From contig NZ_CP027860.1 of assembly GCF_003015185.1 (NCBI RefSeq), positions 1 through 64,000 of the forward strand: a stretch of DNA of 64,000 bases. The letters run 5' to 3'. This stretch comes from Ahniella affigens. GTDB taxonomy: Bacteria; Pseudomonadota; Gammaproteobacteria; Xanthomonadales; Ahniellaceae. Below the pieces are notes generated by a model. That model searched no databases and was not told the DNA's origin. It was given only the letters and a program-made list of their open reading frames with translations. This document shows positions 15,727-23,151 of the stretch, in pieces. Numbering within the stretch: position 1 is the first letter of the stretch; each line of letters begins with the position of its first letter. The position numbers and the translations under genes are program-made.

Positions 15727-16031
15727 GGGGACCGGTTGCCCGCCAATGTGGGATTTAAACGTTCAATTGAGGGGAGCCAAATTGGCCACACACTAATCCA
15801 ATTTGCGACTCCAGGTGAGTAGCTGCGTGTCCGGGAAGGTGCATCGGTTCGGTATCCATGCTGACGGTATCTGGTCCGGCAGCTGGCGCCTCGACTGCGA
15901 ATTCCGATGCCCTGAGTGCGTGAATGTGGGGCCATCAAGCGGCGGCGGAGCTGTTACATTTACACTGTCGCGACGATATGGGCAGATTGAGTGGAAGGCT
16001 AGGGCGCGGAACAACTGGATACACAACAATT
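15727..16031. other. Gene-free stretch
   Basis: About 300 bp with a CCACACACTAATCC / GCTGCGTGTCCGG palindrome variant (15784-15836). No gene or complete attC recognised. Confidence 0.4.
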
Positions 16032-16124
16032 CCCCAACGGATTGGCATACATGCTGACAGCCAGGTGTAAGCTCGGCCGATACCAGAGTTTGCGGGCCGC
16101 TGCCGCTCAATTTAGACATTAGGA
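16032..16124 (+). other. attC recombination site
   Basis: CCCCAAC left box and ATTAGGA right box; right arm GGGCCGCTGCCGCTCAATTTAG. Degenerate boxes but the same extended architecture as 12001-12093. Confidence 0.55.
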
Positions 16125-16139
16125 ACCGGCGGTGTAGGC

Positions 16140-16553
16140 ATGAAGCGCTTACTAATCGAAGGCTACACGGCGGACGAGATACTCGCACTCTCCAATGAAG
16201 ACCTACACGCTATAGTGCTTCGTAACGAGGCCATAGTGTTCCAGGTCGGAAGCGCCAGTTTGCTCGGACAGTTTTCCGTGGCGGACGACGCGCTCATCAT
16301 CGAACTCGGTCACATTGATGGCGGTGGTGAGGGCGCGCTGCCGAGCCTGGCCTCTCTGGCTGTCCGCTATGCTAAGCGAGAGCGGCTTGCTTACATCGAA
16401 TGGAGAGTCCATGCGGTAAATTGTGCCAAGCCCAATCTCAAGCTCCGCCGGGTCCTCGTTCGTCGCGGCTTCGTTGTGCGCAACCTTCCGGGCGTCGGTG
16501 AGTGCTACTGGGCACGCGTCCCTGCGGTTTCAGCTTCCAGCATGGGCGCGTAA
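16140..16553 (+). CDS. Cassette-borne protein of unknown function
   Basis: 137 residues, starting MKRLLIEGYTADEILALSNE and containing GSASLLGQFSVADDALIIEL, HIDGGGEGALPSLASLAVRY and HAVNCAKPNLKLRRVLVRRG. The last parts read like an acyltransferase-type (GNAT-like) strand-helix pattern, but I cannot assign a fold with confidence. The start is 15 bases after an attC right box, and the TAA stop is within the next left box GCGTAAC. Confidence 0.6.
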   Translation: MKRLLIEGYTADEILALSNEDLHAIVLRNEAIVFQVGSASLLGQFSVADDALIIELGHIDGGGEGALPSLASLAVRYAKRERLAYIEWRVHAVNCAKPNLKLRRVLVRRGFVVRNLPGVGECYWARVPAVSASSMGA

Positions 16554-16745
16554 CGATGCGCTCAAGCCGACTGCCGGGGTGTGGCCTCATTCAATCTCAG
16601 AAGCGACTGGACACGCGCGCATTAGTCAATCGCCAAGCTGAGTTGGTGCGTGTCTGAAATCGCTTCCTGCTCCACCCATCAAACATCCATTGGCCAGGTT
16701 TCACCTCGTAAAGCAAATGCCTTGGAGGAAAGTTTGGTAGCCAGT
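16548..16745. other. Orphan attC left half and short gene-free stretch
   Basis: Left box GCGTAAC at 16548-16554 with GATGCGCTCAAGCCGACTGCC; no right half before the next site. A GGACACGCGC / GTGCGTGTC palindrome variant is at 16608-16655. Confidence 0.45.
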
Positions 16746-16835
16746 GGATAAGAATTCATTCAAGCGGACCGGCGGGGGTATACTCGGCTCAGGCAACCAT
16801 TCGCAGCTGGCTGCCGCTTAACTCAGGCGTTAGAC
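16746..16835 (+). other. attC recombination site, decayed left box
   Basis: ATTCATTCAAGCGGACCGGC and GCTGGCTGCCGCTTAACTCAG arms with GTTAGAC right box. The left box is GGATAAGA, far from consensus. Confidence 0.55.
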
Positions 16836-16836
16836 G

Positions 16837-17514
16837 TTGGAGCTGGATGTGCGCAGTTTGCAGGCACCTAATGGGTGGGTAGAGAGAGACTTGAGGCCAC
16901 GGTTCCCGGACTTGGCTGAGCGGGCTCTTGAGGCTTATGAGATTGGAACCCGGTGCGAAGACACCGGCAGTATTTCAGTTGAGGAACTGGCCCGGCTTGA
17001 AGGCTTTTGTGCAGATCGGAGTTCGATGCTGCGAGACTGGGCTACTCAAGTTGTCGGAGCATTGGGGCGTATCATCCCGGCTGCCGCAGAGTTGCTCCAG
17101 AAATTAGCAGGTCATGGCCGGGCTGAGGTTGGGATTTCTGCTGTTGGCGCCTTGCATTTCTCCGACAATTTGGAGCTGTTTGCGTCAGTCGTGAGCAGTG
17201 GACTCCGCCATAAGTCCCATAAGGTGCGCATATTGGCAGCCTGTAAGATCCAGACGTTCGGAATGCGGAATCTGGTTGGCCAGCTTCAAGACGCAATAGG
17301 GCGGGAAACAAATGCCGAAGCTCGAGGTAGCCTAGAGTCCAGTCTGCGTTTGCTGCTGGATGGCTACTTGGTTAAGCAATTGGAAAATGGGGAAGTCTAC
17401 GTGACGGTTTCTGTTGGCAAGGCTTTTCGTAGCCAGCTATTCAGTCCAGAGGAATTTCGCCAATTGGGAATTGAGGCAATTCAAGAATCGCTCAGATTGG
17501 GGGCCAACGTCTAA
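16837..17514 (+). CDS. Predicted helical-repeat (HEAT-like) protein, function unknown
   Basis: 225 residues if the TTG at 16837 is used. Mostly helical: LRDWATQVVGALGRIIPAAA, AEVGISAVGALHFSDNLELF and HKVRILAACKIQTFGMRNLV look like successive helical hairpins. No signal peptide or catalytic motif. It starts almost on the attC right box, and its TAA stop forms part of the following left box GTCTAAC. Confidence 0.6.
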   Translation: MELDVRSLQAPNGWVERDLRPRFPDLAERALEAYEIGTRCEDTGSISVEELARLEGFCADRSSMLRDWATQVVGALGRIIPAAAELLQKLAGHGRAEVGISAVGALHFSDNLELFASVVSSGLRHKSHKVRILAACKIQTFGMRNLVGQLQDAIGRETNAEARGSLESSLRLLLDGYLVKQLENGEVYVTVSVGKAFRSQLFSPEEFRQLGIEAIQESLRLGANV

Positions 17515-18681
17515 CGATGCAATCAAGCCGACGCAGCAACAGGCTATTCGCGCAAATCAGACAATACCGCCGACGCGCCATATTGCGGCTTTTGGCCATA
17601 TGAACGCACTCCCAGACGAGCTCGTGAAGAAGCAACTAGAAGCAACTGGGAAGCAACTGGACACGCACCAATTCCCGGCGCAATCAAAGCGGACACGCAC
17701 CAGATCAAGCCCCGACGCCAAGTGAGTTAATGTGTGTCCGCGATTCACGCACACGGATCTTCTACGCTAGTTCTCGGCACCACAGTAGTCAGGCCGCAAA
17801 CACTGTGATTTGCCGCCAGCCAAGAGCTCGAAGTCTCATCTCAATCGCGAAGGAAGGCCCAGCCGTTCGGCCCCAAGCGGGGTGACGTGGTGGAGAACAA
17901 CTGGACGCACACAGGGCCGAAGAACTGAGAACAGCTGTGAGAACAGAACAACTGGACACAGACCAACTTTAGGCACCGCCGGGATCAGGGCGCAAACGCT
18001 GTGGATCGAGTGGGCACGCACCAATTCCCTGCACGGGGTGAACAACTGGGCACAAGCCTGACGGGGTCATGGCGCAGAGGATGTAGTTTGCTGGCAGCCA
18101 AGAGCTCAAAGGCTAATCTCAATCGCGGGGAAGACCCAGCCGCTCGGCTGCAAAGCGATACTTCGATGCGTTGCCGGGCAGCTTCACGCCATCGATGGCG
18201 AACATCTCTCGGCCGATCAATCCCTCTTTGTCGAGGATCGCCAGCACCTGAGCAAACACCGATGCTATCCCATCACGCGAGCGACTGACGAAGTCGGCAA
18301 TCGTCGTGAAGTGCGGTTTGGCGTCGCCGTTGATCGCGATGAACAGGGCGTTGTCACGGCACGTCCGTTCAATGGCGCGTGAGCTAACGATTCCCCGTGA
18401 GTAAGCCAGGAGCACTGCCTTCAACAGCATCGACGGCGCATGTGCAGTCGCACCGGTCAGGTCGTTCTGATAGTGCGAGGCGAATCCAAACAAGTCCAAT
18501 GCATCCACCAGATGGTACGCCGCATGGACAAGCGAACCCGGCAGCAGCTGACCCTCCAGAACCAGCGGCAAGAACCGGGGCTCGTGTCGACACGCTTGTA
18601 ACTTGCCACCGCCGACTCCCTTGCGCTTGATCACCGAAAGAAGCAAGATCGAGACCACCTTTTTCTACAGCTTCGTTAGAC
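17509..18681 (+). other. attC split by 1.1 kb of repeats and IS1182-like remnant (copy D)
   Basis: Left box GTCTAAC (17509-17515) and right box GTTAGAC (18675-18681) are perfectly complementary, so they were probably one site. Between them are the P2 palindrome (17689-17741), a GCCAGCCAAGAGCTCGAAG repeat block, and the IS1182-like remnant ending CTACAGCTTC before the right box. No cassette gene lies between. Confidence 0.55.
18119..18658 (-). pseudogene. Truncated IS1182-family transposase
   Basis: 179-residue N-terminal fragment, nearly identical to that at 1043-1555 (FLPLVLEGQLLPGSLVHAAY, HYQNDLTGATAHAPSMLLKA, AIDGVKLPGNASK) and ending at the same residue (GLPRD then stop). The catalytic region is absent. 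Confidence 0.6.
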
Positions 18682-18685
18682 GGCA

Positions 18686-19177
18686 ATGCATCGCGCCACT
18701 CTCAAATACGACGAGCAGCTTGTGAACCGGGCCGTGCGGTCCTATTGGCGTCGCTCCCTTGGCATTGGCGTTTTGGTCGGTGTCCCATTGCTCTGCGTCT
18801 TTCTGGTCTTGCGCATCGCTGATGGAGACCGTTCCTGGTATGTAGGATTGCTTGCTGGCGCAGTTCTACTCGGCATCGGAATGCCAATCTTGGCGTACTG
18901 GGTGCACCACCGAAACTCCATTACAAAGTTTCGCGAAATGAAGGAACCAATCGCTACCTTCATTGCCGAGCAGGACTCATTCACCCTCGCGTCAGATCAT
19001 GGTAGCTCAACACTAAAGTGGGAAGCGATTAAGGAGATCTGGGGCTTCGAACGCTTCTGGCTGTTTCTCTTCTCAAAGACGCAATTTGCAATCATTCCGC
19101 TAGATGGGCTATCTGCCGAGATGCAAGCCTATGTCCTTGAAAAAGTAAAGCGGAGCGGCGGCAGTGTTGCCGTCTAA
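18686..19177 (+). CDS. YcxB-like membrane protein
   Basis: 163 residues. Two adjacent membrane helices near the N-terminus (LGIGVLVGVPLLCVFLVL and WYVGLLAGAVLLGIGMPILA) and a C-terminal cytoplasmic domain with STLKWEAIKEIWGFERFWLF and AIIPLDGLSAEMQAYV, the layout of YcxB-like proteins. Function unknown; such proteins are frequent in integron arrays. The ATG is 4 bases after the attC right box and the TAA is in the next left box. Confidence 0.7.
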   Translation: MHRATLKYDEQLVNRAVRSYWRRSLGIGVLVGVPLLCVFLVLRIADGDRSWYVGLLAGAVLLGIGMPILAYWVHHRNSITKFREMKEPIATFIAEQDSFTLASDHGSSTLKWEAIKEIWGFERFWLFLFSKTQFAIIPLDGLSAEMQAYVLEKVKRSGGSVAV

Positions 19178-19259
19178 CACATCGTTCGAGCGGACACGTG
19201 AGGGATAAAGTGCAAAGCTCATACTTCGGCGCGCGCGCCGCTCAACTCAATCGTTAGAT
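19172..19259 (+). other. attC recombination site
   Basis: GTCTAAC and GTTAGAT boxes; arms ATCGTTCGAGCGGACACG and CGCGCGCCGCTCAACTCAATC. Confidence 0.75.
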
Positions 19260-19264
19260 CGCGC

Positions 19265-19663
19265 ATGAAGGCATCGCTGAACATCGAACAACTGGATGGC
19301 CTGCTCGCTGAAGCCTGCAGCAAAATCAATTGCGCCGCGGGAGACGCCGCCGGCGTCGGCGCCGAGAACGACGCAAGGTTCAAGCGCATTCTCGCCGATG
19401 CGCTGGTCCGAGTTTGGAACGCTCGTGCCATCATTCACGGGCTTCGTCCCGATCTGAAACCACAGTTCGCCTTGGAGGCAGAGACTGACCCGGCTTCACA
19501 TGAGGCATACATGCACGCTTGCATCCTTGCACATCAATTGGCTACCGATGGGAATTCCGTCAACGCTGCTGAGGCCCTCATCGGGTTCGCCAACTCAACA
19601 ACGTCGTCTTATTTCGCAGCTGCTGCACGAGAGAAGGCGGCGAGTTACAGCGGCGAGGTTTAA
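19265..19663 (+). CDS. Cassette protein of unknown function
   Basis: 132 residues, predominantly helical and soluble (MKASLNIEQLDGLLAEACSK, RFKRILADALVRVWNARAII, HACILAHQLATDGNSVNAAE). No known motif. It lies exactly between two attC sites, 5 bases after the right box, and its TAA is part of the next left box. Confidence 0.6.
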   Translation: MKASLNIEQLDGLLAEACSKINCAAGDAAGVGAENDARFKRILADALVRVWNARAIIHGLRPDLKPQFALEAETDPASHEAYMHACILAHQLATDGNSVNAAEALIGFANSTTSSYFAAAAREKAASYSGEV

Positions 19664-19748
19664 CTATGTGTTCGAGCCGACCGCAGAGGACGTTGTTCGT
19701 ATCATCTACACACCGTCGCGCGGCGGCAGCTAAACATGGCATTGAGGC
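19658..19748 (+). other. attC recombination site
   Basis: GTTTAAC left box, arms TGTTCGAGCCGACCGC and GCGGCGGCAGCTAAAC, right box ATTGAGGC. Confidence 0.6.
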
Positions 19749-19901
19749 TGTAGAAACAGTCATTCAATGCTGAATTTCATGGGGAGTGCTGAAAAGTGAC
19801 CGCACCAGAAGGGCCACATTCAACGATCGGGACATCGGTAGGGCTAAAGGCGCACCCGAAAGTGCCCGCCCGACCAATATCTCGATTTTTTCTCCAACGT
19901 C
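19746..19901. mobile_element. MITE-like element with IS1182-type ends, copy 2
   Basis: Ends GGCTGTAGAAACAGTC and CGATTTTTTCTCCAAC; interior nearly identical to 6884-7038 (TGAATTTCATGGGGAGTGCT, AAAAGTGACCGCACCAGAAG). It directly precedes the attC right box GTTAGGC at 19902-19908. Confidence 0.6.
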
Positions 19902-19926
19902 GTTAGGCATCACGGGAGAAGGCCTT

Positions 19927-20352
19927 GTGGCTTCATATCAGCTTGAACTCCAGTCTCCACCAAGCGATGAAAGGTCGTTCGAGCTTTGGCTCCAGCACGC
20001 CGCCGGCCGCATCATCTTTGAAGATGTTCGAGATTACGCGAAGGGAAAAATGGATCCGAATCTCTCGTCTGAAGCCAAGGCAGCGGCCGAAAAGGCGATC
20101 AACGATGCCGTATATGGACTGATGATGGTCATTGATGGAGTGGCCGGAAGCCTGCGAAACGGCCAACAAGCCGTTGAAATCTCTGCAGTGGTCAGCCTAC
20201 TGAATCGAAGTTCAGGAGAAGTGGCCGCTCAGCTCGATCTGAGGGAAGGCGATGGCATGTGCATGGGCTATCACGGCTGGATCGAAGGCGACTTTGGCGA
20301 AGATCCCATCGTAGTTGACGACCGCAATGCGGGTTCAGCGTGTGATGCCTAA
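19927..20352 (+). CDS. Cassette protein of unknown function
   Basis: 141 residues from the GTG at 19927, which has a GGGAGAAGG ribosome site; longer frames would start inside the MITE. Contains SFELWLQHAAGRIIFEDVRD, AAEKAINDAVYGLMMVIDGV and MCMGYHGWIEGDFGEDPIVV. Soluble, no family recognised. Placed 19 bases after an attC right box, with its stop in the next left box. Confidence 0.6.
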   Translation: MASYQLELQSPPSDERSFELWLQHAAGRIIFEDVRDYAKGKMDPNLSSEAKAAAEKAINDAVYGLMMVIDGVAGSLRNGQQAVEISAVVSLLNRSSGEVAAQLDLREGDGMCMGYHGWIEGDFGEDPIVVDDRNAGSACDA

Positions 20353-20418
20353 TCCTTCCATCGAGCAGATGTCTTGCCGGCTGCGCCGTCAAGCCACCGC
20401 TCATGTCAAACGTTAGGC
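20347..20418 (+). other. attC recombination site
   Basis: GCCTAAT and GTTAGGC boxes; arms CCTTCCATCGAGCAGATG and CACCGCTCATGTCAAAC. Same subtype as 10069-10140. Confidence 0.7.
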
Positions 20419-20425
20419 GGCAGAG

Positions 20426-20548
20426 ATGGTTTCGAATCCGCATTACCAAGCAATTCAAGTCTTCTACGGTGACCGGCGTGCACAGCGGTCTCAGGTGCCG
20501 CTTATTGCGCAGATCGATGAGGGGTTGGCTCTACTAGACGCCCTTTGA
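20426..20548 (+). pseudogene. Truncated HD-phosphohydrolase-like gene
   Basis: 40 codons starting MVSNPHYQAIQVFYGDRRAQ and RSQVPLIAQIDEGLALLDAL, matching the opening of HD-domain phosphohydrolase proteins in which the block RSGVPLxxHIDEGL is typical. The motif His appears as Gln, and the rest of the protein is missing. The frame stops 27 bases before the IS5 element at 20576. It begins 8 bases after an attC, so it is a decayed cassette. Confidence 0.45.
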
Positions 20549-20575
20549 GTGGAACAATCAGCCAAGAATGCCTAG

Positions 20576-21788
20576 GGAGGGTCTGAACAAGTCCGCAATT
20601 TCTGGTTAGATACAGGTGTTGCGGCGAGGTTATTTCAGCATGGACCAGATGAGTTTCGGTGACGCGGAATATGCGGCTAAGAAGAAGCAGACGCGTCGGG
20701 AGGTATCCTAGCCGAGATGGAGCAAGTCGTGCCGTGGGCAGCATTGCTGAAGGACATTGAGTCGGTTTATCCGGTCGCCGGTCGCGGCCGTCGCCCGTAC
20801 CCGTTGAAGTGATGCTCCGGGTTCACCTGATGCAGAACTGGTTTGGGTTGAGCGATCCGGCGATGGAAGAAGCGCTGTATGAGATCGTGTCGATTCGGAA
20901 CTTTGCGGTCTGACGCTGAGCGGCAGCATTCCAGACGAGACGACGATCCTGAACTTTCGGCGTCTGATTGAGACGAATGATTTGGCTTCGTCGATACTGG
21001 AGCGGATCAACGGTCATTTGTCGCGCAAGGGCTTGCTGCTGAAGCGTGGCACGATCGTCGATGCGACGATCATCGCGGCACCGAGTTCGACGAAGAACTC
21101 AGACGGTGAGCGGGATCCTGAGATGCACCAGACGAAGAAGGGCAACCAGTGGTACTTCGGCATGAAGGCGCATATTGGCGTGGATGCTGACAGTGGTCTG
21201 GTCCACACAGTGGTGACGTCGGCAGCCAATGATGCCGATGTTGATCACGTTGAAAGCCTGCTGCACGGCAAGGAAGAGACAGTATGGGCAGATGCGGGCT
21301 ACCAGGGCGCCGACAAAAACATGCGCGAGAACCATCCGCGCAAGCAGCGCTTCCCTGAGTGGAGGATTGCGATGCGCCGAAGCGCGATCAAGGCGATGGA
21401 AGAAGGTCGGGCAAAGAGCAATATCGTGAAGATCGAGCGTAGGAAGGCGCAGGTTCGCGCGCGAGTCGAGCATGCGTTTCAGAAGGTGAAGTGCTTCTTT
21501 GGGTACAACAAGGCGCGCTTCAAGGATTGGCCAAGAACACCAGTCACATCGTCACCCTGTTCGCGCTGGCCAATTTGCATCGTGTCAGAAAAGTGCTACT
21601 TGAAACTGCAGGGAGTTGCGCCGAAGTTCGCGAGCTGATCACGAAAGAGGGCAAAGTAGCGCCAGAACCGCTTTCCCAAGTGAAGAACGATACCGATTAG
21701 GAAGGATACTTAACGGATCACGACCGAAACCCGCCTGAGAATCCGGAGACGGAATCCATCGCCAAAAACCGACTTGTTCAGACCCTCC
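20576..21788 (+). mobile_element. IS5-group insertion sequence, copy with ten 1-base deletions
   Basis: 1213 bp with the same inverted ends as 13213-14435 and a CTAG target duplication (20572-20575, 21789-21792). It is exactly 10 bases shorter than the first copy. Every difference I found is a one-base loss in a homopolymer run (for example CCC to CC, GGGG to GGG, TT to T); I saw no substitutions. The losses fall in the outer thirds and break the transposase frame repeatedly. Confidence 0.85.
20640..21638 (+). pseudogene. Frameshifted IS5 transposase
   Basis: Same protein as 13366-14370, but the N-terminal part is broken near 20706, 20802 and 20908 and the C-terminal part near 21527. The longest open piece, 20982-21638, covers the DDE core only. 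Either a recent pseudogene or uncorrected sequencing error. Confidence 0.8.
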
Positions 21789-21792
21789 CTAG

Positions 21793-22132
21793 TGCCCACA
21801 CCCACTGGTCCAAGATAACGAAACGCTGGTTCAATCGCTGGAGCCCGGTTCGCACCTCCTGGCGGTTCCCGTCGAGCCAAGGTCAACCAGACACGCACCG
21901 ATTCTCTGAGCGAGGTACTGGAAAGGCGCCAATCCCGACTTCTGAAAATGGCCTCAGAGATGTCGGTTTGTGTCCACAATCGCTTTGCCGCACCATCGTC
22001 TGCTGAGCGGGTGTGTGTCGATTATCGGCGGTTTCCGGTATTGCCCTACGTGCCACCGCCGAATCGCTTGCGCTCAGTCACCGGAAGAAGCAAGATCGAG
22101 GTCACTTCCTCTAAAGCTGCGTTAGGCGTCAG
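21793..22132. other. Gene-free stretch ending in IS1182-like end plus attC right box
   Basis: About 22049-22120 matches only the outer end of the IS1182-like remnants (GAAGAAGCAAGATCGAGGTC, then CTCTAAAGCTGC). The attC right box GTTAGGC is at 22121-22127. No gene. Confidence 0.5.
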
Positions 22133-22669
22133 ATGAGACTCCCAGGGATATTGTCGCTGATTGCACTGGCTTCGTTGGATGCGACTGCGTGCTCCTATCC
22201 TGAGCCGCCGCCGTTCTCAGAAGCGCTCTCCGGCGCAACGTCGGTGTTCGTTTTCCGTGTCGAAGGAACTCAACTCAAGCGAAAGGATCTCCCAGGAGAA
22301 GCCTACTCGGAGTGGGTTGAAGCAAGCATCCGTGTCGTGGAAACATTGAAGGGCACACCGAGCGTTGCGCGCGTGGTCTCGTTCTCCACGGGGCGGTGCG
22401 GCGGTCTCCGCCTAGACTCTGGCCACTACTTCCTTGCCGCGGTTGCTATCAACGCCTCGCGAATTGCTTTGATGCCGGCCGACCAGTCTGTAGTCGATAT
22501 CACCGACGAATATGCGGAGGGCGATCCTGAGGCAACCGACAATGCGGGCTTCATTCCCGTCGTTCGGCACGCCATCGCAGGCGCTCCGCTACCGCCTGGC
22601 TTTCCGTCGCCGTCACTCGTGCATCGCTCGCTGCAGGTCGGTGCACCACCCACCCCATGCGATCGGTAG
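22133..22669 (+). CDS. Secreted protein of unknown function (cassette)
   Basis: 178 residues. N-terminal signal peptide MRLPGILSLIALASLDATA with predicted cleavage before CSYPE; the Cys right after could be a lipid or disulfide site. The part ALSGATSVFVFRVEGTQL and WVEASIRVVETLKGTPS resembles exported proteins of the TIMP/NTR-like kind (Cys-x near the N-terminus, then aDAVFxGxV), but only weakly. The truncated gene at 35647-36027 has a similar pattern. It starts 5 bases after an attC right box. Confidence 0.6.
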   Translation: MRLPGILSLIALASLDATACSYPEPPPFSEALSGATSVFVFRVEGTQLKRKDLPGEAYSEWVEASIRVVETLKGTPSVARVVSFSTGRCGGLRLDSGHYFLAAVAINASRIALMPADQSVVDITDEYAEGDPEATDNAGFIPVVRHAIAGAPLPPGFPSPSLVHRSLQVGAPPTPCDR

Positions 22670-23151
22670 CAGTCTGCGCTGCGGTTCAACTGTTTACTCG
22701 ACTGGACCTGCGTGGGGAAACGCTTCGTTGAAACTGACCACGAGTCAGACAGGACGCCGAGTCAAACAGGACACGCGCGAACCAAACTAGCGACTGCGTA
22801 TGAGTCGGTGCGTGTCAGCATCAGCCCTCCCGGGTGATTTGGTGCGTGTCCGCAACCAGCTGTGGACATGTTGCCGTCTAACCACTCGCTCGAGCGTACG
22901 CGTGAGTGAGAGGGCAGAAAGCGGACACGCACTAGTAAAATCCGCGACACAAAGTGCTTTGGCGCGTGTCCGCAATTTGATGACAACTCCTTGGGCGTCA
23001 TCTCGTCGACCAGACGGCGCCCCGCGGTGAGGAAAGATCGCCCATGAACGACCTTGCGCACCGTGTGTGCAGACATCTAGAATTATTCGAACCTGCTTGA
23101 AGCATGCGGCAGCTGGCGGGCTAGGACCGAAGGCTTGAGGGTGCCACCGCC
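22670..23151. other. End of main array: orphan attC left half and palindromes
   Basis: A GGACACGCGC / GTGCGTGTC pair is at 22761-22811. The left box GTCTAAC at 22876-22882 with CACTCGCTCGAGCG has no right half. The palindrome P3 is at 22921-22973. No gene seen; the following NLR-like gene is not preceded by a complete attC. Confidence 0.5.

Noticed and set aside
1-23151. Prophage or ICE instead of integron
   Set aside because: No structural, integrase, conjugation or replication genes; the repeated attC-type sites with one small gene each fit an integron array.
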